Shown here: positions 1 through 9,072 of the stretch, piece by piece
Position numbering within the stretch: position 1 is the first letter of the stretch
Layout: every line of letters starts with the position of its first letter
Assembly (NCBI RefSeq): GCF_000612725.1
Contig: NZ_HG964452.1
Coordinates: 488,911 to 552,910 of the forward strand
Length of the DNA: 64,000 nucleotides
Source of the DNA: Mycolicibacterium austroafricanum
GTDB taxonomy: Bacteria; Actinomycetota; Actinomycetes; Mycobacteriales; Mycobacteriaceae
Direction: 5' to 3'
The notes under the pieces: generated by a model
The model's database searches: none
Told to the model about the DNA's origin: nothing
Seen by the model: only the letters and a program-made list of their open reading frames with translations
Position numbers and translations under genes: made by a program

Positions 1-192
1 GACGCTGCGCTGCGGGCGGCCGTCGAGGCGCAGATCGAGGCGGAGTCGCTGCCGATGTTCCTGTCCGGACGGCTCTACGACGACGGCGTCATCGACCCCC
101 GCGACACCCGCACCGTGCTGGGAATGTGCCTGTCCGCCATCGCCAATGGCCCGATCGAGGGGACGTCGAACTTCGGCGTCTTCCGGATGTGA
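1..192 (+). CDS. accD2: Acyl-CoA carboxylase carboxyltransferase (beta) subunit, C-terminal fragment
   Basis: Frame 1 is open from the window edge to TGA at 190-192, giving 63 residues. The end PIEGTSNFGVFRM is the characteristic close of carboxyltransferase beta subunits of the methylcrotonyl-CoA type. These subunits move the carboxyl group from carboxybiotin to an acyl-CoA. The biotin carboxylase partner follows 91 bp downstream on the same strand, so the two should form one complex. The position before accA2-fadE12-echA7 matches M. tuberculosis accD2 (Rv0974c). The 5' part lies outside the window, so the substrate cannot be judged from active-site residues. Confidence 0.85.
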   Translation, partial: DAALRAAVEAQIEAESLPMFLSGRLYDDGVIDPRDTRTVLGMCLSAIANGPIEGTSNFGVFRM

Positions 193-283
193 GCATCGTG
201 GCCGCCATCGCCGAATCTGAACTTCTCCCCGAGTTTTCGCCCGTTTGTCGCACGCAACTTCAGACTCGACACGAGGGACGCCC

Positions 284-2254
284 ATGATCACTCGAGTTTT
301 GGTCGCCAATCGCGGCGAGATCGCCCGCCGCGTGTTCGCCACCTGCCGCCGCCTCGGGATCGGCACCGTCGCGGTGTACACCGACGCCGACGCCGGGGCG
401 CCCCACGTCGCCGAGGCCGACGCCCGGGTGAGGTTGACGGGCACCCGCGGCTACCTGGATGCCGCGCAGCTCATCGCGGCCGCCCGGTCGTCGGGTGCCG
501 ACGCGATCCACCCCGGATACGGATTCCTCTCGGAGAATCCCGATTTCGCCGCCGCCGTACAGGATGCGGGGCTGAGGTGGATCGGCCCGCCGGTGGCCGC
601 GGTGGCGGCGATGGGTTCCAAGATCGAGGCGAAGAAGCTCATGGCCGCGGCGGGCGTACCGGTGCTCGACGAGCTGGACCCCGACACCGTCACCGCGGAC
701 ATGCTGCCGGTGCTGGTGAAGGCGTCGGCCGGCGGCGGGGGTCGCGGGATGCGGGTCGTCCGCGACCTGGCCGAGCTGCCTGCCCAGGTGGAGGCCGCGC
801 GCCGCGAGGCACAGTCGGCCTTCGGCGATCCGACGGTGTTCTGCGAGCGCTATCTCGACGCCGGGCACCACGTCGAGGTCCAGGTGATGGCCGACGTCCA
901 CGGCACCGTATGGGCGGTCGGGGAGCGGGAATGCTCGATTCAGCGCCGTCACCAGAAGATCATCGAGGAGGCCCCGTCGCCTCTGGTCGAACGCGTCGCG
1001 GGTATGCGGGACAAGCTGTTCGAGGCCGCGAGGCTGGCCGCGACCGCGATCGGTTACAGCGGCGCGGGCACCGTCGAGTTCATGGCCGACGATCAGGGCG
1101 CCTTCTTCTTCCTCGAGATGAACACCCGGCTGCAGGTGGAGCACCCCGTCACCGAGCTCACGTCCGGAGTGGACCTGGTGGAACTGCAACTGGCCGTGGC
1201 CGACGGTGCGACACTGGATCCCTCACCGCCGGCACCGCGCGGCGCGTCGATCGAGGCCCGGCTCTACGCCGAAGATCCCGCCAACAACTGGCAACCGCAG
1301 CCCGGCGCCGTGCACCACTTCGACGTCCCGACAGCCGGTGTCGAGTTCGGCCCCCTCGACCGCACGGGTGTGCGTCTGGACTCCGGCATCACCGACGGCG
1401 CGGTCATCTCGGTGTTCTACGACCCGATGATCGCCAAGGTGATCTCGTACGCCCCGACGCGCAGGCAGGCCGCGGCCCTGCTCGCCGACGCGCTTACCCG
1501 CGCCCGCATCCACGGGGTGCGGACCAACCGGGACCTGCTGGTCAACGTGCTGCGCCACCCCGCGTTCGGCGACGGCGCCACCGACACGGCGTTCTTCGAC
1601 ACCCACGGGCTGGCCGAGCTGGCCGCACCCGTCGCCGACGACCGGACCGTGGCGCTGTCCGCGGTGGCCGCCGCGCTGGCCGATGCGGCCCACAACCGCA
1701 GCACCGCAACCGTTTTCGAGGATATTCCGAGTGGGTGGCGCAACCTGCCGGCCGGGTTCCAGCACAAGAGCTACCAGGACCACGCCGGCCGGGCGCACGA
1801 CGTGCGGTACCGCTTCACCCGGGATGGAGTGATGATCGACGGCCACGACGACGTCTCCGTGGTGTCGGCCGGGCAGCGGCAGGTGGTGCTGACGGTCTCC
1901 GGCGTGGACCGGCCGTTCGACGTCACCCGGTACGGGGATTCAGTCTTCGTCGACTCACCCTGCGGCTGCACGCATTTCGTGGCGCTACCCCGGTTCCCCG
2001 ACCCCGCGGCAGCGTTGGCCCACGGCTCGCTGCTCGCGCCGATGCCCGGCTCGGTGCTGCGGGTCGGGGCCGCCCCTGGCGACACGGTGACCGCGGGCCA
2101 GCCGCTGCTGTGGCTGGAAGCCATGAAGATGGAGCACACCATCACCGCCCCCACCGACGGTGTCCTCGTCGAACTCAACGTCGAACCCGGCCGCCAGGTC
2201 GAGGTCGGTGCCGTCCTCGCCCGAGTCGAAAGCCAAGAAGGAGATCCGCGATGA
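284..2254 (+). CDS. accA2: Acyl-CoA carboxylase alpha subunit (biotin carboxylase plus biotin carrier)
   Basis: A 656-residue protein that carboxylates biotin with ATP and bicarbonate and carries it to the AccD partner. The order is: biotin carboxylase N-domain from residue 1 (ITRVLVANRGEIARR), ATP-grasp with the glycine-rich KASAGGGGRGM loop, the RDCSIQRRHQK-type stretch (here ERECSIQRRHQK), the C-domain, and a C-terminal biotinyl domain whose AMKMEH motif places biotin on Lys at about residue 615. ATG at 284 is preferred to an in-frame start at 245 because homology begins there. It overlaps fadE12 by ATGA. Equivalent to Rv0973c. Neighbours suggest a methylcrotonyl-CoA-like substrate; this is inference. 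Confidence 0.93.
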   Translation: MITRVLVANRGEIARRVFATCRRLGIGTVAVYTDADAGAPHVAEADARVRLTGTRGYLDAAQLIAAARSSGADAIHPGYGFLSENPDFAAAVQDAGLRWIGPPVAAVAAMGSKIEAKKLMAAAGVPVLDELDPDTVTADMLPVLVKASAGGGGRGMRVVRDLAELPAQVEAARREAQSAFGDPTVFCERYLDAGHHVEVQVMADVHGTVWAVGERECSIQRRHQKIIEEAPSPLVERVAGMRDKLFEAARLAATAIGYSGAGTVEFMADDQGAFFFLEMNTRLQVEHPVTELTSGVDLVELQLAVADGATLDPSPPAPRGASIEARLYAEDPANNWQPQPGAVHHFDVPTAGVEFGPLDRTGVRLDSGITDGAVISVFYDPMIAKVISYAPTRRQAAALLADALTRARIHGVRTNRDLLVNVLRHPAFGDGATDTAFFDTHGLAELAAPVADDRTVALSAVAAALADAAHNRSTATVFEDIPSGWRNLPAGFQHKSYQDHAGRAHDVRYRFTRDGVMIDGHDDVSVVSAGQRQVVLTVSGVDRPFDVTRYGDSVFVDSPCGCTHFVALPRFPDPAAALAHGSLLAPMPGSVLRVGAAPGDTVTAGQPLLWLEAMKMEHTITAPTDGVLVELNVEPGRQVEVGAVLARVESQEGDPR

Positions 2255-3408
2255 GCTTCATCGAAACCGACGAACAGCAGGCGCTGCGCAAGGCGGTGGC
2301 CGCCATGGCCGCCAACTACGGGCAGGACTATTACCTGGAGAAGGCGCGCGCCGGCCAGCACACCGACGAATTGTGGTCGGAGGCAGGCAAGCTCGGGTTC
2401 ATCGGGGTGAACCTGCCCGAGGAGTACGGCGGCGGCGGAGCAGGCATGTACGAATTGAGCCTGGTCATGGAGGAGATGGCGGCGGCAGGGTCGTCGCTGC
2501 TGATGATGGTCGTCTCCCCCGCGATCAACGGCACCATCATCTCCAAGTTCGGCACCGAGGAGCAGAAGAAGCGCTGGATCCCGGGCATCGCCGACGGATC
2601 CCTGACGATGGCGTTCGCGATCACGGAACCCGACGCCGGCTCGAACTCCCACAAGATCACCACCACCGCGCGCCGCGACGGCAGCGACTGGGTGCTGTCC
2701 GGGCAGAAGGTCTACATCTCCGGTGTGGACCAGGCGCAGGCGGTCCTGGTGGTCGGCCGGACCGAAGACCACAAGACGGGCAGCCTGAAGCCCGCGCTGT
2801 TCGTGGTACCCACGGACACACCGGGTTTCACCTACACCAAGATCCCGATGGAGATCGTCAGCCCCGAGTTCCAGTTCCAGGTCTTCCTCGACGAGGTGCG
2901 GCTGCCTGCCGACGCGCTCGTCGGCTCGGAGGACGCGGCGATCGCCCAGTTGTTCGCCGGGCTGAATCCGGAACGCATCATGGGCGCGGCGAGCGCAGTC
3001 GGCATGGGCCGCTTCGCGATCGGCAGGGCCGTCGAGTACGTCAAGACCCGGCAGGTCTGGAAGACACCGATCGGCGCGCACCAGGGGTTGTCACACCCGC
3101 TGGCGCAGAACCACATCGAGGTCGAACTGGCCAAGCTGATGATGCAGAAGGCCGCCAGCCTGTACGACGCCGGCGACGACGCTGGCGCCGCGGAGGCGGC
3201 CAACATGGCCAAGTACGCCGCCGGCGAAGCATCGGTGCGGGCCGTCGACCAGGCCGTGCAGTCACTCGGCGGCAACGGTCTGACCAAGGAGTACGGCATC
3301 GCTTCGGCGCTGACGGCGTCGCGGCTGGCGCGCATCGCCCCGGTCAGTCGGGAGATGATCCTCAACTTCGTGGCGCAGACCTCGCTGGGCCTGCCCAGGT
3401 CGTACTGA
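2251..3408 (+). CDS. fadE12: Acyl-CoA dehydrogenase (FadE12-like)
   Basis: A 385-residue flavoprotein of normal family length, expected to make an alpha,beta-unsaturated acyl-CoA and pass electrons to ETF. The N-domain, middle domain (FAITEPDAGSNS, where flavin and substrate bind) and C-domain (QSLGGNGLTKEYG) are all present. The catalytic-Glu region reads APVSREMIL rather than the more common YEGT type, as in several branched or short-chain members. The start ATG overlaps the accA2 stop (ATGA) and follows the strong ribosome site AAGGAG at 2237-2242. Co-transcribed with accD2-accA2 and probably echA7. Equivalent to Rv0972c. Confidence 0.92.
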   Translation: MSFIETDEQQALRKAVAAMAANYGQDYYLEKARAGQHTDELWSEAGKLGFIGVNLPEEYGGGGAGMYELSLVMEEMAAAGSSLLMMVVSPAINGTIISKFGTEEQKKRWIPGIADGSLTMAFAITEPDAGSNSHKITTTARRDGSDWVLSGQKVYISGVDQAQAVLVVGRTEDHKTGSLKPALFVVPTDTPGFTYTKIPMEIVSPEFQFQVFLDEVRLPADALVGSEDAAIAQLFAGLNPERIMGAASAVGMGRFAIGRAVEYVKTRQVWKTPIGAHQGLSHPLAQNHIEVELAKLMMQKAASLYDAGDDAGAAEAANMAKYAAGEASVRAVDQAVQSLGGNGLTKEYGIASALTASRLARIAPVSREMILNFVAQTSLGLPRSY

Positions 3409-3412
3409 TGTG

Positions 3413-3436
3413 GGGGTACCACCCGCTTGCGGGGGA
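3413..3436. repeat. Short GC hairpin between fadE12 and echA7
   Basis: The 55-bp gap after fadE12 contains CCCG-CTTG-CGGG (core 3422-3433) flanked by G and C runs, which can fold into a hairpin with a CUUG tetraloop. It lies inside an apparent operon, so it may tune 3' processing or be a small dispersed intergenic element. No second copy was found in this window. Confidence 0.35.
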
Positions 3437-3463
3437 CGCTCGCGCGAAGAAGCGACGGTACTG

Positions 3464-4231
3464 ATGAGCACGCTGGTCACCTACGAGCGCGACGGTGCGG
3501 TCGCGCGGCTCACGCTGGATTCCCCGCACAACCGCAACGCGCTGTCCACCGCCCTGGTCGAACAGCTGCACGACGGGCTGACGCGGGCGTCCTCAGAACC
3601 GCGGGTGCGCACGGTGGTCCTCGGCCACACCGGCAGGACGTTCTGCGCGGGCGCCGACCTGAGCGAGGCGGCCGGCCGCGACCCGTCAGATCTGGCTGTC
3701 GACCGCGCCCGCGAGATGACCCGGCTGCTGCGCAGGATCCTCGAGCTGCCCCTGCCCGTCATCGCCGCGGTCGACGGGCATGTCCGCGCCGGCGGCCTGG
3801 GTCTGGTCGGCGCGTGCGACATCGCGGTGGCCGGCGGCTCGAGCACGTTCGCGCTCACCGAGGCCAGGATCGGCGTCGCGCCGTCGATCATCTCCCTGAC
3901 CCTGCTGCCGAAGATGACCGCACGGGCCGCGGGACGCTACTTCGTCACCGGAGAGAAGTTCGGTGCCGCCGAGGCCGCGGCCATGGGGCTGGTCACCGTC
4001 GCCACCGACGACGTGCCGGGCACGGTCGCCGATCTGACGTCCGCGATAGCCCAGGGTTCCCCGCAGGGGCTGGCCGCGTCCAAGGCGTTGACGACGGCGG
4101 CCCTCATCGACGACTTCGAGCGGCGCGCAGAGAAATTGACGCAGGAGTCTGCGCGGCTGTTCGTCTCCGAGGAGGCGCGGGAGGGGATGCTGGCGTTCCT
4201 GGAGAAGCGACCACCGCGGTGGGTGGGCTGA
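3464..4231 (+). CDS. echA7: Enoyl-CoA hydratase/isomerase family protein (EchA7-like)
   Basis: A 255-residue crotonase-fold enzyme expected to hydrate the enoyl-CoA made by the upstream dehydrogenase. The oxyanion-hole region FCAGADL is clear. Of the two catalytic glutamates of rat enoyl-CoA hydratase, the first aligns with Gly in RAGGLGLVGACD, while the second is kept in FALTEARIG. That pattern, and the text around it, resembles LiuC-type 3-methylglutaconyl-CoA hydratases. With accD2/accA2/fadE12 this gives a liu-like set. ATG at 3464 is used because homology (VTYERDG) starts there. Equivalent to Rv0971c. The precise substrate is inferred from context only. Confidence 0.88.
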   Translation: MSTLVTYERDGAVARLTLDSPHNRNALSTALVEQLHDGLTRASSEPRVRTVVLGHTGRTFCAGADLSEAAGRDPSDLAVDRAREMTRLLRRILELPLPVIAAVDGHVRAGGLGLVGACDIAVAGGSSTFALTEARIGVAPSIISLTLLPKMTARAAGRYFVTGEKFGAAEAAAMGLVTVATDDVPGTVADLTSAIAQGSPQGLAASKALTTAALIDDFERRAEKLTQESARLFVSEEAREGMLAFLEKRPPRWVG

Positions 4232-4355
4232 GCAGGCCACAGTTTGGTCAAGCCGCTTGCATGTGCCGACGTTCGTCGTAGGCTCGGGGCGATGTACTGC
4301 CTGCGTAGCAACGAGCCATCGATGAGGAGCCGTCGGTGAAGAGCGGAAGGTCACG

Positions 4356-4952
4356 ATGAGCACCCCGGCCTCCCGCAGCGGGGCGATGCGTGCCGGCGAC
4401 ACCGACCGCATTCAGGTCGCCCAGCTCCTGACGGACGCCGCCGCCTCCGGCACCCTCGGTCTCTCGGAGTACGAAAGCCGCTTGAGCAGGGCCTACGCCG
4501 CCCAGACGTATGACGAGTTGGACCGCCTTTCCGCTGATCTGCCCGGTGCGGTGACGCGTGGCCGCGGCGGCCCGTGCCGGCCCGCGCCGTCGACGTTGCT
4601 GCTGGCGATCCTCACCGGCTACGAGCGCCGCGGCCGGTGGAACGTCCCGCGCCGGCTCACCACGTTCGCGCTCTGGGGTGGCGGCGTCGTCGACCTGCGT
4701 TACGCCGACTTCACCTCACCCGAGGTCGACATCCGGTCCTACTCGATCATGGGCGGGCAGACCATCCTGGTTCCCCCTGAGGTCAACGTCGACTCTCGGG
4801 GCGTCGCCGTGATGGGCAGTTTCGACCACGGCGTCGACGGGGAGGGCTCCGCGGGTGCACCGCTGGTCCGCATCAGGGGCTTCGCGCTCTGGGGCAGCGT
4901 CGGCGTCAAACGCAAGAGACGCAAGGCGCCGGCGGACACCGCCGAGGGTTAA
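4356..4952 (+). CDS. DUF1707 SHOCT-like domain protein
   Basis: A 198-residue soluble protein. Residues about 10-65 (MRAGDTDRIQVAQLLTDA through LDRLSADLP) are the DUF1707 domain, a short helical module common in actinobacteria. The C-terminal half (TFALWGGGVVDLRY, YSIMGGQTILVPPEVNV, GFALWGSVGV) shows the repeated beta pattern of DUF2154/LiaF-like cell-wall stress proteins. Function is unknown; related proteins are linked to envelope stress. Equivalent in position to Rv0966c. It converges with the VWA gene and the two overlap by 4 bp at their stops. The ATG lies 6 bp after GGAAGG. Confidence 0.85.
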   Translation: MSTPASRSGAMRAGDTDRIQVAQLLTDAAASGTLGLSEYESRLSRAYAAQTYDELDRLSADLPGAVTRGRGGPCRPAPSTLLLAILTGYERRGRWNVPRRLTTFALWGGGVVDLRYADFTSPEVDIRSYSIMGGQTILVPPEVNVDSRGVAVMGSFDHGVDGEGSAGAPLVRIRGFALWGSVGVKRKRRKAPADTAEG

Positions 4953-6955
4953 CGACGCCGCTTCGCGCTGAGATAGTCACCCACCACCGCCGCGCCCAGG
5001 CCGTCGAGGTCGGGCACCACCACGCGACCGCCCACCCGGCGCGCCACCTGATCGATGAACCGTGCCAGCCCCGGGTCGCTGCCGAGCCGGAAGATCGTCA
5101 CCTGCGCGCCCATCCGCGCCACCTCGTCGAATCCCTTCACGGTGTGGGCGATGGTCCGCGGGTGCGGAGGGTAGTCAAAAAACACCGCAGAACGGCCGTC
5201 GCCGTCGAAGTCCTCCAGATGCGCAGTCGGCTCACCGTCGGTGACCACCAGCACGACCGGCTGCGCGTTGGGGTGCCGCCGCAGGTGCCGGGTGGCCAGC
5301 GCCAGTGCGTGGTGCAGATTCGTGCCCTGCTCGTAGACGCCTTCCAGCCCGGTCAGCTCCGCGGCGGTCACGGTGCGGGCATACCGGCCGAACGCCACGA
5401 TCTGCAGCGCGTCGGAACGGAACCGGGTGCTGACGAGGTGGTTGAGCGCCAGCGCGGTCCGCTTCATCGGCAGCCAACGGTTCTCCATCACCATCGAGAA
5501 CGACGTATCCACCAGCAGCGCCACCGCGGCCTGGGTGCGGGTTTCGGTCTCGGAGATCTCGACGTCGTCCACCGTGATCCGAATCGGCCCGGCGGTCTCC
5601 CCGGTCCCGGCCTCGCGCAGCACCGCGTTGGTACCCGCAGTGCGGAGCACTGCATTCGTTACCGTGCGGGTGACGTTCCACGGTTCGGTGTCGCCGAACT
5701 GCCACGGCCGGGTGGCTCCGGTCAGCTCTCCGGCCGCCCCGGCGCGGCGGGTGTCGCGCTCGCCGTGCCGCCCGGAAAGCTGTTGCGCCACATCACGTAA
5801 CGCCGCCTGACCGAGCTGTCGCATCGCCTTGGGTGAGAGCCGCCACTGCCCGTCGGATCCGCGGTCGAGGAAGCCCTGGTTCATCAACGCCCGCTCCAGC
5901 TCCGCCAGGGTGCGGGCGTTGACGGCGGCCTCGTCGCCGAGTTGACGCGCCAGCATGTCGAGGTCGACGTCGTCCATGGTCGCGCCGGAGTAGCTCTGCG
6001 ACAGCTGTTCGGCGAGCTGCTCGAGCTCGGCGATGTCGGCCAGCGCCTGTGCCCCCTCCCCCATGCCGAGCGGGTCGTCACCGGAGAACCGTTGCGAGCC
6101 CGTCCAATCCTCCCCGGGCCGGGCGGACTGCAGGTGGGCGTCGAGACGGTCGAGCGCGTTCATCAACGACGGTGACCCGAAAGCCTGCTGCGCCAACGCA
6201 TCCAGCTCGGCGCGCTGCTGCTCGGACAGGCTGTTGCGGAACCGCTGCGCGGCCGCCGCCCGCTTGGCCAGCGAGTCCAGCAGCTCGTCGATGTTCTTCG
6301 GGTTCTCCGGGAAGAACTGGCCGTGCTTGGCCATGAAGTCCTGGAAATCCTGGGGGGAATCTTGTCCTTTGGCGTGCTTGTCGAGCAGGTCGTTGAGATC
6401 GTCGAGCATGTCGTTGACCCGCTGGCGATCCTCGTCGGTGGCGTTCTCCAGCGCCTCCTTCATGCCGGCGAACCGCTGATCGAGCATCTCGCGTCCGAGC
6501 AGATCCTTGATCTGGTCGTACTTCTCGCGCGCCTCCGGCGACCGCCAGTCATAATCGGAAAGCTCCTGCACGGCTTTGGCCGGGGACGGGGACAGCGAGT
6601 TCAGCTGCAGCTCACCGAACCGTGCGTCGTCGTCGAGCGCACGCGCCAGTTCCTTGCGTTCGGCGAGCACCGCCTCGTCGAGCAGCTTCTTGATGTCGGC
6701 CAGGGTGCCGTCGAGATTGTTGCGCTGCAGCAGTTCCCGACGGCGACGGTTGGCTTCGGCGGCGAGCTTGTCGGCGCCCGGCATGTTCTGAGTGCCGCGC
6801 CGGAGCATCTCCGACAGCGCGCGCCGCGGCGACGTGCCCTCCATGACGTCCTGACCGATCGCCTCGAGCGCCTCGCGCAGGTCGACGGGCGGCGCCAGCG
6901 GGTCGGGCCCGCCCGTGTACCGCGAATACCGCGACAGCCGAACATGTTTAGCCAT
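4949..6955 (-). CDS. VWA-domain protein, magnesium-chelatase subunit D-like (Rv0959-like)
   Basis: A 668-residue protein with a long charged, helical N-terminal region and a C-terminal von Willebrand A domain. The metal site DxSxS is seen as DTSFS at about residue 483, and VVTDGEP lies about 90 residues later. It pairs with the adjacent AAA+ ATPase (8-bp overlap), the usual layout of MoxR/VWA chaperone pairs that remodel or load cofactors onto other proteins; the client is unknown. ATG at 6955 (AKHVRLSRYSRY) is chosen over a start at 7060 because the extension is low-complexity and runs inside the upstream gene. Confidence 0.88.
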   Translation of the reverse strand: MAKHVRLSRYSRYTGGPDPLAPPVDLREALEAIGQDVMEGTSPRRALSEMLRRGTQNMPGADKLAAEANRRRRELLQRNNLDGTLADIKKLLDEAVLAERKELARALDDDARFGELQLNSLSPSPAKAVQELSDYDWRSPEAREKYDQIKDLLGREMLDQRFAGMKEALENATDEDRQRVNDMLDDLNDLLDKHAKGQDSPQDFQDFMAKHGQFFPENPKNIDELLDSLAKRAAAAQRFRNSLSEQQRAELDALAQQAFGSPSLMNALDRLDAHLQSARPGEDWTGSQRFSGDDPLGMGEGAQALADIAELEQLAEQLSQSYSGATMDDVDLDMLARQLGDEAAVNARTLAELERALMNQGFLDRGSDGQWRLSPKAMRQLGQAALRDVAQQLSGRHGERDTRRAGAAGELTGATRPWQFGDTEPWNVTRTVTNAVLRTAGTNAVLREAGTGETAGPIRITVDDVEISETETRTQAAVALLVDTSFSMVMENRWLPMKRTALALNHLVSTRFRSDALQIVAFGRYARTVTAAELTGLEGVYEQGTNLHHALALATRHLRRHPNAQPVVLVVTDGEPTAHLEDFDGDGRSAVFFDYPPHPRTIAHTVKGFDEVARMGAQVTIFRLGSDPGLARFIDQVARRVGGRVVVPDLDGLGAAVVGDYLSAKRRR

Positions 6956-8339
6956 AGACGGTTTCGCCTTCGTCGGACACCTTGTCGATGCGCTTGGCCA
7001 GATACAGGGCCTCCAGCGCCAACTCCATCGCGGCGGCGCGCTGCCCTTCGGACGTCGCACCGAGCCGCTGCTGGATTTCGGCGACGGCGGACACCTCGGG
7101 AACTGCGGCCAGCACCTCGCGGGCGGACACCCGTTCCCCGGTGGTGACGGGCGAGCCGTTCTCCACGGCGGTGACGATCGGTCCGACGTCGATGCCGCCG
7201 AGCAGCCGTTGCGCCGTCTCGGCCGTGGCGCGGCGCAGCAGATGCTCGAGGACGGCCTGCTCGCGGCCCTCCTCGCCGGACTCGAATTCGAGCTTGCCCC
7301 GCAGCACGTCGATCACGTTCTGCAGGTCGACCACCCGCGCGACCGGATCCTGCTCGCCGAGCAGGGCCGCGCGGTGGCGGGCCGACGCGGCGACGGTTTC
7401 TGCGGCCGCGATCGCGAACCGGGCCGAAACCCCGGAGCGCTGGTCGATGGAGCTGGATTCGCGCAGGCTGCGTGCGAAGCGGGCCAGAATCTGCAGCAGG
7501 TAGTCGGGCACCTCGGCGGCCAGGTGCGCCTCCTGGGTGATGACGCCGACCTCGGCGTCGAGCTCGGGCGGGTAGTGGGTGCGGATCTCGGCGCCGAACC
7601 GGTCCTTGAGCGGGGTGATGATGCGCCCGCGGTTGGTGTAGTCCTCGGGGTTGGCGCTGGCGACGACCAGCACGTCCAGCGGCAGCCGCAGCGTGTACCC
7701 GCGGACCTGGATGTCGCGCTCCTCCATCACGTTGAGCATCGCCACCTGGATCCGTTCAGCCAGGTCGGGAAGCTCGTTGACCGCGACGATGCCCCGGTGT
7801 GCCCGCGGGATCAGGCCGTAGGCGATGGTCTCCGGGTCCCCGAGGCTGCGTCCCTCGGCGACCTTGATCGGGTCGATGTCACCGACCAGGTCGGCCACGC
7901 TGGTGTCCGGGGTGGCCAGTTTCTCGGTGTAGCGCTCGCTGCGGTGCCGCCAGGTGATCGGCAGGTCGTCACCGGAGTCGGCCGCCCGCCGGATCGACTC
8001 GGGGGTGATCGGGCTGTACGGGTGCTCACCGAGCTCGGCGCCGGCGATCACCGGCGTCCACTCGTCGAGCAGGTTGGTGAGCGCACGAAGGAGCCGCGTC
8101 TTGCCCTGCCCGCGTTCACCGAGCAGGACGACGTCGTGTCCGGCGATCAACGCCCGCTCCAACTGGGGGATGACGGTGTCCTCGAAGCCGAGAATGCCCG
8201 GCCAGACCGCATCGGCACCGGCTCCGGACGCCAGCGCCGACAGCAGGTTCTCCCGGATCTCGGCCTTGATGCTGCGCTCCTGATGGCCGGAGGCACGCAG
8301 TTCGCCGACGGTTCGGGGCAGGTCGTTAGGTGAAGTCAC
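6948..8339 (-). CDS. MoxR/ChlI-like AAA+ ATPase (Rv0958-like)
   Basis: A 463-residue AAA+ protein. Walker A is GERGQGKT at about residues 74-81. A Walker B-like strand is GIVAVNELPDL, and a sensor-like ASANPEDYTNRG follows. These match magnesium-chelatase ChlI and MoxR families. In M. tuberculosis the homologue is called a possible magnesium chelatase, but no bacteriochlorophyll or cobalamin gene is nearby, so chelatase activity is doubtful. It probably powers the VWA protein encoded directly downstream. The gene is at normal length and starts with ATG 40 bp from the next upstream gene's stop. Confidence 0.9.
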   Translation of the reverse strand: MTSPNDLPRTVGELRASGHQERSIKAEIRENLLSALASGAGADAVWPGILGFEDTVIPQLERALIAGHDVVLLGERGQGKTRLLRALTNLLDEWTPVIAGAELGEHPYSPITPESIRRAADSGDDLPITWRHRSERYTEKLATPDTSVADLVGDIDPIKVAEGRSLGDPETIAYGLIPRAHRGIVAVNELPDLAERIQVAMLNVMEERDIQVRGYTLRLPLDVLVVASANPEDYTNRGRIITPLKDRFGAEIRTHYPPELDAEVGVITQEAHLAAEVPDYLLQILARFARSLRESSSIDQRSGVSARFAIAAAETVAASARHRAALLGEQDPVARVVDLQNVIDVLRGKLEFESGEEGREQAVLEHLLRRATAETAQRLLGGIDVGPIVTAVENGSPVTTGERVSAREVLAAVPEVSAVAEIQQRLGATSEGQRAAAMELALEALYLAKRIDKVSDEGETVYG

Positions 8340-8382
8340 CTCTCCACGCTACGACTATCCGCGGAGTTGGGGTCGGATAACC

Positions 8383-9057
8383 TCAGCGGCTGCCCGGCGG
8401 CAGCATCTGGAAACCGTTCAGAATCTGGGCGGAGTCGCGCTGGTATTCCGGATCCCGCTCGTCGGCGCTCTGCACGGTGACCGCGACACCGTAGGTCGTC
8501 CCTTCACTGACCATGACGGCGCTGAGCAGGTCCGCCCGGCGGGGCGCCGCCGTGCCGAGCAGTGGCGACATGTAGTGCCCGCGCACCGCGGGCAGGCCGC
8601 ACAACGTGGTGTCGGTGAGTGTCAGGTCGGTGACACCCAGCTGCATCACCTGGCGCCGTTGGTCGGCGAAAAACTCCCGCGGCGACAATTCGCCGCGGTG
8701 GGACTCCAGCGTCACCACCGCCGTCGGGGTGATGCCCCCTGTGGCCAGACCCTCATTGCGCATCACGTACCGGATGGCCCCGGAGTCGAGGGCGGTGACG
8801 CGCTTCCAGCCCTCGGGGCGGGGGATCCGGAGCACCGGTTCGATGTCGGCCGCCGCGCCGCGCGGCGGCGGAACGTCGGCGAGCTCGCTGTCGACGGGCG
8901 TACAGGCGTCCGCGGAGGCATAGGAGCCGAACGGGGCGCCGGGTTCGGCGGCCACCGCCCGCGCGTCGTCGACCACCCGCGTGCACGACGGCACCAGCGT
9001 CGCAGCGAGCACCGCGGTCGCCGCGAGAACGCGGCGCCGCACTGTGCGCGAATCCAT
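8383..9057 (-). CDS. LpqN/LpqT-like lipoprotein
   Basis: A 224-residue exported protein. A basic start (DSRTVRRR), hydrophobic stretch and lipobox LVPSC predict signal peptidase II cleavage and lipidation near residue 25. The body (RIPRPEGWKRV, TAVVTLESHRGELSPREF, LCGLPAVRGHYM) resembles the mycobacterial LpqN/LpqT family. Such lipoproteins sit on the outer face of the membrane; their role is poorly defined. A GTG start at 9069 would overlap the ribosome site GGGAG, so ATG at 9057 is preferred. It follows purH by about 15 bp and may be co-transcribed with purN-purH. Confidence 0.75.
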   Translation of the reverse strand: MDSRTVRRRVLAATAVLAATLVPSCTRVVDDARAVAAEPGAPFGSYASADACTPVDSELADVPPPRGAAADIEPVLRIPRPEGWKRVTALDSGAIRYVMRNEGLATGGITPTAVVTLESHRGELSPREFFADQRRQVMQLGVTDLTLTDTTLCGLPAVRGHYMSPLLGTAAPRRADLLSAVMVSEGTTYGVAVTVQSADERDPEYQRDSAQILNGFQMLPPGSR

Positions 9058-9072
9058 CAGCAAGGCCACTCC

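Noticed and set aside
577..3408. A 943-codon open frame crossing accA2 and fadE12
   Set aside because: Its first 550 codons are an arginine-rich shadow of accA2 in another frame; only the fadE12 part from 2251 has homology.
4949..8339. True magnesium chelatase
   Set aside because: The ATPase and VWA parts are related, but no ChlH/CobN-type large subunit or tetrapyrrole gene is nearby, so a MoxR/VWA chaperone role is more likely.
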